Source of the DNA: Leptodactylus fallax
Lineage: Eukaryota > Chordata > Amphibia > Anura > Leptodactylidae
DNA length: 64,000 nucleotides
Assembly (NCBI GenBank): GCA_947044405.1
Contig: CAMRHE010001067.1
Coordinates: 1 to 64,000 of the forward strand
Direction: 5' to 3'
Both the position numbers and the translations under genes were made by a program. The notes below the pieces were generated by a model. That model saw only the letters and a program-made list of their open reading frames with translations, had not been told where the DNA came from and did not search any database. Below, in pieces: positions 32,213 through 43,644 of the stretch. Position 1 is the stretch's first letter. Each line of letters starts with the position of its first letter.

Positions 32213-33705
32213 GTAATAATAATAATAATAATAGTCCTTTAATAGTCCTACAATGGGGAAATTCAGTGTGTTACAGCAGCAAAGATAAGCAGATACAAAT
32301 ACAAATACAACATGTACAGGAATGTTCCAAGGTAAGAGGCATTACTTTGATAGCCGACAGACAGATAGGAAGTAGCGGGGGTGGGGGGTGGGGGATTTAA
32401 CAGGCAGAGAGATATTTCAGTTCTCTGTGTGTAATGATCTCCGCTTAGGTCGGTGTTGGTTGTACAGCCTAACCGCGGTGGGGAGGAAAGACTTCCGATA
32501 GCGCTCCTTCTCACACCTAGGGTGGAGCAGTCGGTCACTGACAGTACTGCCCAGCGCGATCACAGTCTCATGCATGGGATGGGACTTCTTCTCCCGCATG
32601 GAGCTCACCACGGACAGTATCCTTCTGTCACCCACCACCTGCACTGGGTCCCGGGGGCTCCCCAGGACAGAGCTGGCCTTTCTAATCAGCTTGTCAAGTT
32701 TATTTCTGTCCCTGGTTGATATACTGCTCCCCCAGCAGGCCACTCCAAAGAAGATGGCTGATGCCACTACCGAGTTGAAGAAAGTTCTAAGAAGTGCCCC
32801 CCGGATTCCAAAGGCTCTCAGCTTCCTAAGCAGGTACAGCCTGCTGTGGCCCTTCCTGTACAGGGCCTCCATATGATCTGCCCAGTCCAGCTTATTATTA
32901 AGGAGCAAACCCAGGTACTTATAGGTGTTCACAATCTCGATGCCCGTCCCCAGGATGTCCACTGGTTTAGGAGGGCTTCTGCCTTTGCGGAAGTCCACAA
33001 CCATCTCCTTGGTCTTCCCCGCGTTAATCTTCAGGTGGTTCCGGTGGCACCAGTCCACAAAATCCTGGTTCAGTTCTCTGTACTCCCTGTCATCATCATC
33101 TGTGATGAGACCCACTATTGCAGAGTCGTCAGAATACTTCTGTAGGTAGCAGCTGGATGAGTTGCACCTAAAATCTGCAGTGTACAGTGTGAAGAGGAAA
33201 GGGGCGAGAACCGTACCCTGAGGTGCCCCCGTATTACAGATCACGGTACCTGACACACAGTCTTGGGCTCTCACGTATTGAGGTCGATTTGTGAGGTAGT
33301 CTAGGATCCAGTTGGAGAGGTGGTGGTCCACTCCAGCAAGGCCCAGCTTGTCCCTCAATAACCTGGGCTGTATGGTGTTAAAAGCACTGGAGAAGTCAAA
33401 GAACATTATCCTCACTGTGTTCCCTGGTTTCTCCAGGTGAGACAGAGCCCTGTGCAGAAGATGGATGATGGCATCATCTACCCCAATGCCCGGCCGATAA
33501 GCAAACTGGAGGGGGTCCATAGCGGGGCTCACTAGAGGGCGGAGATGTGTGAGAACCAATCTCTCCAAGATCTTCATCAGGTGGGATGTCAGTGCTACAG
33601 GTCTGTAGTCATTGAGGTCCATAGGGTGGGGTTTCTTTGGAACTGGTACCACACAAGAAGATTTCCATAATTCAAGGACTATTTCCTGCCTCAGGCTCAT
33701 ATTAT
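32213..33705 (-). mobile_element. CR1/L2-type LINE nested in the LTR element
   Basis: Reads on the minus strand, antisense to its host element. It ends in a TTA/TAA trinucleotide tail (32213-32235) after the 3' UTR word GAATTTCCCCATTGTAGGAC. It is 5'-truncated near 33705. The reverse transcriptase frame is uninterrupted. Confidence 0.85.
32417..33705 (-). pseudogene. Reverse transcriptase fragment of CR1/L2-type LINE
   Basis: A frame of about 430 residues holds LNDYRPVALTSHLMKILERL (fingers), FFDFSSAFNTIQ (first catalytic Asp block), GAPQGTVLAPFLFTLY and QKYSDDSAIVG (second block, near 33130, with YSDD in place of the commoner YADD or FADD). The thumb and C-terminus continue to the stop at 32417. 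The N-terminal endonuclease is lost by 5' truncation. The frame itself has no stop, so insertion into the LTR element was fairly recent. Confidence 0.87.
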
Positions 33706-33837
33706 ACATATATGTAAGTATGTAAGTACCACATAAGTTAACTGTTTGAATACAGGTGACTGCAGAAGATAGCAAAAAGTCGCTGCCGGTTGAACCCAAG
33801 GTTGCTGTGGAATATTGTGTAATTTTGTTAGTAAACC

Positions 33838-36800
33838 ATGGCAAAGAAAAAGAGAATTTCAGCTTGTAAAAAAGCTGAGAAGTTATGCACAGGTTTATTA
33901 GTGCAGCAGTCTGAGTGCAGAGAGATACAAAACCCGGAACAGATCATGTTGAGTGCAAGTAAAGATAAAGGGTTGCATGACGGTGACTCAATTTTTCTCA
34001 AGCACCTCTTTTCTATGATGGAATATGTCCCTGCTTAGTGTGTGTCTCATAATGGAGTGCATGAACGCGCCAAAGATAAATATGTTAGGGTGCAGCAGCT
34101 TCAAGATGAGAATAAAACCATCAGGTTCATGTATGAAGATGAAATATCTGATTGGAAATGGCAACTTGAGGTATCAGAAAAAGAGAACCTTAAGTTAAAG
34201 AAAGAGCTTGAAACTATAAAGAGTTCATATCCTAGTCATTATGAAAAGGTGGTACTGGGTTTGCCTGGAATGGACTGTGTCACTGAGAAGGAGTTTGCAG
34301 AAATGAAATGTGCTATATCTAATAAAGTTATACAGAGTGTAGAGCAAAAGCAAGTGCTTGAGAAGCAATTGCAGGATTTAAAGGAGCAGCATGTTCAAGA
34401 CTCCAATGCCAAAGAGAGTGTCATTGAAAAATTAAGAGATGACCTTGAAACTGCTAAACATGAGAGAAGTGAATTTTTGCAGTCAGTCAGAATGTCTGGA
34501 TGACCAAGTTAGGATGTGTGTAAACCTTTCGGCTGCCTTAACTGACAAAGAAAATGAAATTGCCGAGCTGAGGAAGCATGTGTCTGACCGAGAGAGTGAT
34601 TTAGAATCTGTGGTGCAGACATTGCAGTCAGAGTAAAACTTGCATCAGGTTCGCCTAAATGGTGAAATCCACGAATGGCGAAGTAAAGCTGGAGTTCTGG
34701 AACAAAGAGAAAGGGAACTCAAAGCTAGAATATGTAGCCTGGAGAGGGCGCTGTCAGGATCTTGTGAAGATAATGAGAAGTTGTCTGTTTTGGTGCAAAA
34801 TAAAGACAAAGAATTGATGGAAATGTTGTCTGTCCATGCTCAGAAAGTGCAAACCTTACAGGAGAGTCACAAAAAAGTAGAGACTCAACTGCAAGTTTTG
34901 CAACTAAAAGTCACAGAAGGGGACAGGTTTCAAGCAGAGCTGCTAGACAAGGCAAACAGACTACAGGCTCAGGCGACTGATATGAAGAAAAAAATGGAGG
35001 ATAGTATTGGGTCCTTGAACTTTTTTGAAGAACTAAAGGAAAAGTTGCAAAAGGAGCTAGAAGCTACAAATCAATGGTTTGAGGAGAAGGTTGCTGCTTA
35101 TGACAAACTTGAGAAGAAGAAAATTAGACTGCAGCAGGAACTAGAAGATGTAGGTGTAGATCTTGATCATCAACGTCGGATGGTGTAAAATTTAGAAAGG
35201 AAGCAGAAAAAGTTTGATCAGCTGCTTGGTGAAGAGAAGGCTCTTTCTGCTAGATATGCAGAAGAACGTGACCGCGCTGAAGCAGAGGCCATTGAATTGA
35301 AGGCCGAGTTAAAGAGGCTCAACAAGCAACGGCGCACTGAAATGGAGAATTTGGTTAGCTCCAAGGATGAAGTTGAGAAAAACCTGTAATCTGTGCAGAT
35401 ATTGTATGAGAACAAAGCTAATGCTTATGACAAGCTGGAAAAGGCCAAGAGAGAATTGGATCTCCAGATAGAAGACATGAAGATTCAGTTTGAGGGAAAC
35501 CTGTCTAATTTATCTACTGAGATTGTAGATCTAAAAATGCTTGTTGCTAAACTAAAGGTGCAAGGTGCACTAGTAAAGACTGAGATGGAAGCGGTGAAGA
35601 AAGTTCTGGAGCTGGAATCAGAGATTTGTGCGCTACAGAAGGCGTTAGAATTGGAAAAAGCTGCCAGCATAGAGGCAGAGAAAGGAGAATCATTGAGTCA
35701 GACAGACATGAGTGACCTGTCCACTGATGTTGATACCAATGATCAGATTATGATGAAACCACGTGACTCGGTAAAACGTCAAGTAGAGGGTATAGTACCC
35801 CAGGAAGATGCTGCTAAAGGTGGACTTCCTGCAAAATGTGAGGAGGCCAAAAAAGGTCCAACAGAAGAAGAAACTGTGATTGGTCACACACTGCCTGTGA
35901 CAGAGCAGGTCCAGCCTCAAACCAATGAGGTCCAAAGCCTAGAAGGCTGTGAGATGGTAAATAAGGTGAAGGGTCACCAAAAGTGTGGAACAAGAGTCCG
36001 TAAGAAGACTGACCACGCATATGTTGTCCCAACAGCTAAAGTGTCTGAAGCCATTGTGGATAAAGGTGCTGCTGTGCCTGTCTCTAGCCAAATGTCTGGT
36101 GGACAAACGGTGAATAATGACTCCATGTTGTCTGTGAAGGGGGAGTCAGGAAGTAAGAGATGGTTACATGTCACCAATGATGTGACAGTTGGTAAAGACA
36201 TGCCAGAAAATGTAGTTCAGCGTGATCTATTATGTGAGGGTGTACGGTATGGCCCTCGTGCAGAAGGAGAAGATATTGCAGTACAGAGATTGTGTATCTC
36301 AAACAAAGAGGAGAGCAAGCAGCCTATGTCTCCTAAACTTCTAAGCCTTGATGGTGATGGCAAAGTTTGCTTTGAGATGAAGCTTACGGGAAAAGTTCCC
36401 GTGATACAGTTACACTCTAAAGACATTGATGTGCATGAAGTACGTGTTAGTTGGTCTCTGAACTCCTGTGAATTCATGATAGGTGAAGACGAAGATTTTT
36501 ACGGCTATTCACTAAAGGGATCAAAGTCATGCAATGGGATGGCTGAAGACTATGGCGAGAAATGTGATGAAAATGATGTGATCCCCTGTATGGCGAATTG
36601 TGAAGGTGATGAAGAAAAACTTGCAGAGAATGGCCAGGATCTTGGCGTAGCAGTTAAAGTGATGAGAAAAGTGATGAGAAACCGGAAGTGTCAAGTAACC
36701 GGAATCTGCAAGAAGAGACCGCCAGATTGGGACTTCAGGAGAGACACTGGACAGGCGTACTTAGTTGAAGAGGGACTTCATCATAGAATGTCTCGTCCCA

Positions 36801-36838
36801 TTGTAGCTCACCCCATGGGTAGTGAGCTGAGGGGGAGG
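33838..36838 (+). pseudogene. Captured myosin-II-tail-like coiled-coil ORF of the LTR element
   Basis: Starts ATGGCAAAG in good context (aaaccATGG). The N-terminal third is coiled coil without a clear match. From about 34860 it follows the non-muscle myosin II heavy chain rod: [11 protein letters not shown] (34980-35012), [20 protein letters not shown] (about 35086-35145), [44 protein letters not shown], then [18 protein letters not shown] and [10 protein letters not shown]. Against the myosin rod there are in-frame gaps (about 20 residues after RAEAEA, about 60 before DMKKKMED). No intron interrupts it. The C-terminal 380 residues (acidic, ending before the purine tract) match nothing I know. 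It is broken by stops near 34036, 34634, 35186 and 35387 and a frameshift near 34490. Confidence 0.85.
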
Positions 36839-36841
36839 GTA

Positions 36842-37034
36842 TGTAAGTATGTGAGCCAGAGGGCGCTGTTGAGCGACCCAGGCCAGACCAGAAAAGGCTC
36901 TCAGCCACGCCTTTGGGGGGTGGCACGTAACTCCAGGAGGGCTGGAGTGTCCTGCAGGAAACAGGAAGTAGTGGACCAGCTCCAAGTAGTGGAGTCAGCC
37001 GCCATTTTGAGTTTAATTCCCCCAAATTATCACA
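36842..37034 (+). repeat. 3' LTR with internal deletion
   Basis: Matches the 5' LTR over the first about 140 bp (to GTAGTGGACCAGCT) and the last about 45 bp (GGAGTCAGCCGCCATTTTGA onward). About 290 bp in the middle are missing. Confidence 0.88.
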
Positions 37035-37038
37035 GTAT

Positions 37039-38040
37039 ATACTTGTGACTAGCTGTTTTTGTTATTGCAGATAGGATATCACTTGCAGACAGTAAGCAGC
37101 TTTCTTTTATTGTGCTCAGATTTCTCTTTCCCTGTGTCAGGGATATTTCTGGCTGCATCATAACTTGTATTTGCAGTCCAGTTTCCCTATATCCTTGCAG
37201 TCCAATGTCCCTGTTCATATATTGTACTCATTTGCGCTTTTCTCAGCTATTTGGTTGCTATTTTGCATGTTACTTTACAGTTACTCCTTGCATAATTACA
37301 TGTAAATAAGCCAGTAGTAGTAGTAATAGATAGGGAAGGAGGAAAAACTACTTCTTATTGTACACTCCCAAAGTCTTAGAAAAATATAAAAAATGTACAG
37401 CCATAATTTGGGATATTACCGGCAGACAAAACTGATAGTTCATCATGTATGAAGTCTTATATAGCCAGAGAACAGACTGCCCAGCAAGACCCTGTCCATA
37501 CTTCAACTTTTCATGAAAACTCAAGTACCCTTTAAATCTTTCTTTATATACTGATGTGTCCTCTCTTACCTCTCCTCTTGGTTGGACATGTCCTGATTTT
37601 TTCATAAGATTTACAAGATTATTAACTTTATAAAACAGCATAATTTTGTGATATTTTGTCACAAGATGATATGATATATGTTTATGTGCAGCCGCCTAGT
37701 GGTTGTGTTGTGGATTGCGGCCTGCCAAGGGTTTTGCTAGCATATCATGGTTTTGTATGGAACTCGTTTCATGGGAAATTGGAGTACTAAACACAATTTA
37801 TTATATTTATTATATATATTCAGTGTATGCCTATTATATCGTAATACTATATTCTTAAAGGGGATGTCCAGGACATAATCATTGGCCATAGCCATCAATG
37901 TAGTCAATGGAGGTCATACACCAACAACCTCCATGGTCAGTCGAATGAACAGACCTCTGTTTCACTGTTTACAGAGACATAGCACATATATGCCGCCATC
38001 CTGGTACTGCAGCTTAGTCTTGTTAAAGAGATTTTCAGAG
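37039..38040 (-). other. Intron 3 segment, nothing recognised
   Basis: AT-rich intron sequence with a short TAG repeat near 37312. No gene. Confidence 0.5.
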
Positions 38041-38460
38041 CTTATTAAAGCATGGCTGCTTTTTTTCTAGAAACAGTGCCACACCTCTCCGAAGGTTGTG
38101 TTTGGTATTGCAGCTCAGCAGTATTGCAGTAAATGGGACTAACTTTCAATACCACACACAACTTGTGGACACATGGCATTGTTTTTGGAAGTAAGCAGCC
38201 ATGTATTTCTAATTTCAGCCCCTCTAAAGTGAATTGGACTGAGCTGCAGTACCAGACACCACCACACTCATATGTATGGCACTCTGTAAACAATGATGGG
38301 ATCATGGTGCTCATCAGCTGTTCCAAGGGATAGGTCATAAAATGTTAAAGGGATTTTCCTATTACTGATACACAGGACAGGGGATAAATGGCTGATTGCT
38401 GGGGGTCCAACTGCTGAGACCCTCAGCGATCATGAGAAAAGGGGTCTGCAAGTGCCAAAT
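38041..38460. mobile_element. Fragments of common palindromic MITEs
   Basis: About 38053-38205 folds back (GGCTGCTTTTTTTCTAGAAA against TTTTTGGAAGTAAGCAGCC). From 38345 a second dispersed repeat begins (GGGGATAAATGGCTGATTGC). Confidence 0.5.
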
Positions 38461-39019
38461 GTAGATAGAACAGAGGTGTCCATGCTCCACCAGAACTCCA
38501 TTCACTTCTATAGGACTGCCGGAGAATGCCAGTCCAGAAGTCCCACAGAAGTGAATGGAGCGGTGGCCAAGCCAAGTGGCAGTATATACCCTGTTAGCTC
38601 AACATTTTTGGAGGACAGACGACCCCTGGCTTACAGATGACCCCCTCCAAAATGCCTAGCAGAGTTGAGGACTGAGGATCACATCTCTTCCTACTTCATC
38701 AGTGGAGTTCATGGACATTGCACCTACACTGAGCAGATACCGAAGGCATTTAAACATGATAAGCCATAAAGTCATAGAACTGCCATCACACGACCTGTAT
38801 CCTATAACTATGACATATTACATCACTATGAACAAAAAGTCACCGCGACTTAGTGACAACGGGGGTAAAATAATAGCAGCAGGAAACACAACGTCAAATT
38901 TCAAGTGAAGAATTTTAGAAAATTTCATGGTTTTTAATGTTAGTTTATGAGGATTTTTTTTTTACCTCTTGCTACTCACATCAAAATTGTTAAATTTGTC
39001 CAAAAATGTCCCTTGGGTC
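38461..39019 (-). other. Intron 3 segment, nothing recognised
   Basis: No supported feature. Confidence 0.45.
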
Positions 39020-39724
39020 TGTGAGGGTGTGAACCTAGAGGGTGCTGGTGAGTGACCCAAAAACAGGGTTGAAAAGGACCTTGGCCACACCCATACCTGG
39101 GGCTTCACTCCAGAGGGAGAACACACAGCAGGAGAGAGCTGCTGGTGACCTGCAGGGAGCAGGTGGATGGTGGACCAGTTGGAGACGGACTGGTGGTCTG
39201 TCCCAAGAGGACTGGGTTCCAGAAAGGACTGGTTAAGCTCAGTGTGAGCCAGACTGCAAAGAAGTAACCTCAGTAAAGTTTCTTGCCCCCAGAAGTTAGT
39301 CAGATTTCAAGAAGTGAGGTATTGCCCTGTGTGTGGGCTAGGCTGTTTTGTTATTTTTGTTCATGTTATCACTTACTAGCTGAATAAAGCCATTTCTTTT
39401 GGATTGCCGTTACCTGATATGCTGTTTATTTGGCACCCAGTACCACAAACACCTCTGTTAAGTCCAGGAAGCTGCTACCTTTGATGCTAAACTACCCCCA
39501 ATTGTCAGCTATGGTGGAGGATGCGGGCAAAAACCGAGATCCACGCGAGTCCTGGAAGACAAGTGTTTGGCAAACTGCAGTATCGCTAAATGTGCATTGT
39601 GGCCTACAGCTGAAAAAGAAGTCTGTGATTTCAAGTCAGAAACCCAGGTATGGGTGTGGCCAAGATCCTTTTCAACCCTGTTTTTGGGTCGCTCACCAGC
39701 ACCCTCTAGGTTCACACCCTCACA
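39020..39724 (+). mobile_element. LTR plus leader ending in an inverted LTR start
   Basis: From 39020 (TGTGAGGGTGTGAACC) to about 39507 is an LTR related to that at 31349, with AATAAA near 39383. A leader with a TGGTGGAGGATGCGGGC primer-site region follows to about 39642. From 39643 to 39724 the first 82 bp of the LTR recur in reverse complement, with three or fewer mismatches. The flanks are GGGTC and GGATC, a possible imperfect 5-bp target duplication. Confidence 0.8.
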
Positions 39725-39887
39725 GGATCTATAAAGGCATATATAGGAATACAGCAGGCTTTAAAGAAAAATTTACTGCTCTAGTGAATTTTTGCATTCC
39801 TGATGCAAAATAAAAAATAAATAAACATAGTTTTCCGTGTTGTGTATTTCCTTGGTTATTCCTCCTGCAAAAAGAGTGCTAAATTAA
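39725..39887 (-). other. Short intron 3 segment
   Basis: No feature recognised. Confidence 0.4.
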
Positions 39888-40345
39888 AGGGAGTCTACCA
39901 CCTCCTCCATGCATATTCAGCTGTCACCACCATGTTACAGAGCACACTACAGGGGTTAAACAACATACCTGGGTTATATAGGTCACTTTTGTAGATTTGG
40001 AGAAAAACAACATGGAAGTCTTAGGCAATTGGTGCACTGAGGGTGGGCCTTCAGCTCCCTGGAGCACTGCTCTTACTGCTCAAGCAGCATAGGTGATGTC
40101 ATAGCAGTGGGAGGAACAATTCTCCCTGCATAGGGTAGTGCAGGCAGGAGATGATAGGAGTCTAATTGGCAAGAGCAGTGCTTCAGGGAGCTAAAGGTCC
40201 GCCCCCAGTGCACCAACTGCCTCATTTGCATAAGACTTCAAAGTTATCTTTCTGCAAATCTATAATAGTTACATACATAACAGAGGTATGATGTTTTTCG
40301 CTGTATTGGGCTCTGTAACAAAGTGGTGACAAGCTGCTGGATAGA
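39888..40345. mobile_element. Palindromic MITE
   Basis: CAGCTGTCACCACCATGTTACAGAG near the left (about 39920) is mirrored by CTCTGTAACAAAGTGGTGACAAGCTG near the right end. Further inside, TGCACTGAGGGTGGGCCTTC is mirrored near 40200. Confidence 0.7.
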
Positions 40346-40467
40346 AGGAGGAACAGGAGAAAGGGAACACAGGGACCTACATGGAAAAAAGGGAGAAATG
40401 AGCAGAAAGTTAGTGGTGGATTTATTGGGGTAGATTTATTAATACTGGTGTTTGTACGCCAATCTAA

Positions 40468-40764
40468 AACGGGTTTTCTGGCCACAAAACAAATTTTCAT
40501 ACTGATGACCTATCCACTAGACTGCCATTCCAGGACGCTGCAGTTCACAGGAACCACCACTATGCAGTGGATGGGGCTGCTGTACTGCTCCTATTACTTG
40601 AATAAAGACAGTGCTGCATGCCCCTCCCGTCCCCTAGCAGCTTTGGGTATCCGGAGGCTGCTTGAACATATGACCTGTGCCCTAACAGATCACATACTGA
40701 TGACCCATCCTATGAATTAGGTCATCAGTATGAAAATTTGATTTGGGGCCAGAAAACGCCTTTA
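40468..40764. mobile_element. Foldback MITE
   Basis: The left arm TTTTCATACTGATGACCTAT and right arm TAGGTCATCAGTATGAAAAT are reverse complements; the arms extend outward to GTTTTCTGGCC and GGCCAGAAAAC. Confidence 0.75.
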
Positions 40765-41885
40765 GGATAGGTCATCAAATAAAAATCAGCAGGGGTCAGA
40801 TCCCTGCTGAACAGCTGTTTGCACAGCAACTGTGACTGATATTGCAGCTCAGAGATGGTTCTAGGTGTCGGATCCTTACAGGTCATCAATTAAAAAGTCA
40901 AGGAAAAAACCTTTTAATTTCCCTACAAACACCCAAGGGCCAATTTCATAGAAAGTCAAATACAGTAACCAGCACCGGTTTTAGACAAAGTGTGGCCCTG
41001 GGCAAAATTAAAAGTGGGGCCCCAAATACTGTTATACAAACAACACCATCGTCTTCCAGTGACAACCTCTTTAATAATGCCTTTTCTGCCCCCAAAACGG
41101 TAATAACAACCCCCATTTTCCTATACACAATTCAAACAAGCACCTTTGTACCGCCTAATAGATTTTTACACCCAGTTACTGTGATTTTTGTATGCTTTTA
41201 TCCCATGGGATATGTAAGACTTCATACTTTAGTTGGTGCTCCTTTAAGAGAACCAATAATAGCCAAAGTGGATTCTAGTAGAAAAATGACAAACTCCTTG
41301 CAAATGTTGGTCTTGGTCAGATTTTAACCTAGGACCCTAGGACCTAGGACCTAGGACCCTAAATAATGACTTGCCCAGTAATACAGTAGATGAGGTTGGA
41401 TGAAGACTCAGGTCCATCAAGTCCAACCTATAACCCTACAGTGTTGATCCAGAGGAAGGCAAAAAACCCCATGAGGCTTATGCCAATGATCTCGTGTCAG
41501 GCTAAAAAAATTACTTAGTACAGTATAAAACCCTGGATCAACTCCAAAAATCTCAGACCCATAACCTGATTTTTTTTTCCTTTCAAGAAAGGTGTTCGGG
41601 CCCCTCTTGAACTTGTACAGTGAATCCACCATCACTACCTTGATCTAGTCCTGCCCATTATACAAGCCTCCCAATTTTGATAATGCCCCTTGTGGCTACC
41701 CTCCTTCACCATGCAATCCCGGCTGGTAATGTGGTACTGTATGGTAATGATGATGTTGTACTCCTTGTCTAAAGTGCTGAATAATACCTCACATTGACCG
41801 CTACATGTAGCTTGGCACGGTAATAATTTACTCAACAAACAGACAGAACTTCCCTTTCCGGACATTGGAAACTCTTATAAAGACT
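40765..41885 (-). other. Intron 3 segment with unclassified dispersed repeat
   Basis: About 41330-41370 has a short CCTAGGAC tandem. About 41410-41640 contains a sequence word (CATCAAGTCCAACCTATAAC) of a repeat I believe to be common in frogs but cannot classify. No gene. Confidence 0.45.
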
Positions 41886-43237
41886 TCCTCCTGTTTCTTA
41901 TTTTATTGCTTTTTTATTCTATAAGACGTCAGAAATTGTTGGCATATGTACAAAAGGAAAATTCCTATTTAGGAAAACAATCCAAGCGCTGATCGGCTGA
42001 GTAATGTGCATGACATGCAGATCTATCACAGGGACACAAGAAAAGGAGGTTACCTCTACTTTGTTGATTTTCTGGTTATTTTTAGCACTTTTTTGGAATA
42101 TTTTTGTTTTATCAAAAAGTTAAATCAACTTTTTTCATATTTTGTTTTTGTATTTAAAAGGTAAATTCTGATTTTTTTTTCCAGCCAATGTTACATTTAT
42201 AGCCTCCATAATTCTTGGCGTTCCTTCACTGACAGGTTGGGTCATGGAGGTTAGACCAATAAGTAAAATCGAATTGCAGATGGACAAGTCTCATGAGCTG
42301 AAAAATAACTAAGTTTATCAAGATTTTCCAGTCGAGCCCAAGAACCCAGAGTTATATTTAAGAAAGGCTAAGTACAGTGACCTAAGATTGGAGTCATTTT
42401 TATAATTACAAGGACTCTTTCTTTCCCCTTTGTGTAGGGGGGTGTAAGTACAGAGTTGTGTAGTTGACACCTAGAGAGGTTCTTGGGCAAAATATGTATC
42501 AAAAATATACAGATAATTATATTAAATGTCAAATACATACTAAATCATACCAGAAAATAATAAAAGTAGTAAAAAAAAAAAAAAAGGAAAACATTGCAGA
42601 AAAATGTATCACTAGGGAAACCCATCGATTTTGAGAATGAAAGGTGGTAGTCTCTTCGACAACTCTCATGCACACCATGTGAGTAGGACTGTGTTGTCAT
42701 ATCAGGAAAGCAGGTAAAGAAGCTGTAGTGCTCAACTAGAACCCTTATATTCTGAGGATCAGCTGGACCACTCCCCAACTTATTAGGAAATATTAGTATT
42801 CCCAGGCAATATTCCCTTATTTACAGGAGTTTTCCAGGACTATTTTCCAAAATATTGTTGACCGATCCTTAAAGTGGGTCACCACCAATATAAGACTGGA
42901 GGGTGTTTGATAGCCGATACCCCCACTGATTGACCAAAGAGGCTGCGGTATTGAGACTTGGCACAGCACCATAAAATATATGGTAGCTGTGCTTTGTATT
43001 GGAGCTCAGGTGAAACTAATTCAATGGGACTGAGCTGTACCATGCGCCCATTGGACATGACATCACTGACCTGAGAAGAGTAAACAGCACTGGCAAGACC
43101 ACCATGGCCTCTACAAATCTGATATTGATGACCAATCCTAAGGACAATACATATTAATTTATACCTGGGACAATTATTTATTACATTTAGTTATCTTAGC
43201 TGCATTTTCAGGACCACAAACTTATGGTGCTTCTTAC
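41886..43237 (-). other. Intron 3 segment next to exon 3 donor
   Basis: About 42830-43165 holds a palindromic MITE fragment (ATATTGTTGACCGATCCTTA). Otherwise nothing recognised. Confidence 0.5.
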
Positions 43238-43354
43238 CTCCGAGAATCATGCCAGCTTGGCAGCATTTTCTCAGTCTACATGACGGACAATTCTTCCTTC
43301 TGATTTTATCCACAATACAATCATTCCGTCCAGCGCACAAGTAATTGTGCTGCC
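43238..43354 (-). CDS. PGR: PGR exon 3 (second zinc finger)
   Basis: Encodes [20 protein letters not shown] then [20 protein letters not shown], the second zinc finger and dimer (D-box) region of the DNA-binding domain. Four Cys (CAGRNDC...CPSC) ligate zinc. The acceptor is TATTACCCCAG and the donor GGAG|GTAAG. At 117 bp it equals the human exon. PSC replaces PAC and MIL replaces MVL of human PR, both mild. Confidence 0.98.
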
Positions 43355-43644
43355 CTGGGGTAATAGAGAGAAATGGCGGTTATTTTATATATAATAGGTG
43401 AATTAGAAGAGGTATTACTATGCACACGGTGATCTATAGTAACAGGACAGAGCTTATACACATAGGAACGCCAAAGCAAGAATAATACACAACATAGGCT
43501 AATTTATCAGACCTGTCTGAAATAAGATTTGTTTTTGTTATACATAGAAATAAATGAGGACTCGGCTTTTATTTCTTAAACTGCTCTGGTATAAAGAAAG
43601 CTGTGCTGTGATTGGTGGATAAGAGAGCAAAGAGTTTTTCTTTT

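Larger units (their letters stand above)
31349..37034 (+). mobile_element. LTR retroelement carrying myosin-like coding sequence
   Basis: The 5' LTR (31349-31833) and 3' LTR (36842-37034, internally deleted) both start TGTAAGTATGTGAGCC and end ATTATCACA. GTAT is duplicated on both sides (31345-31348 and 37035-37038). A purine-rich tract GAGGGGGAGGGTA precedes the 3' LTR, and a TGGTGC leader follows the 5' LTR. The interior has no recognisable gag, protease, reverse transcriptase or integrase. Instead it carries one long coiled-coil frame (33838-36838) and an antisense LINE insertion (about 32213-33705). It is therefore a non-autonomous element that must have moved with the enzymes of another. 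Confidence 0.88.

Noticed and set aside
36745..36770. Asp-Thr-Gly in the LTR element frame as a retroviral protease active site
   Set aside because: It lacks the hydrophobic flanks of an aspartic protease and sits at the very C-terminus of the frame.
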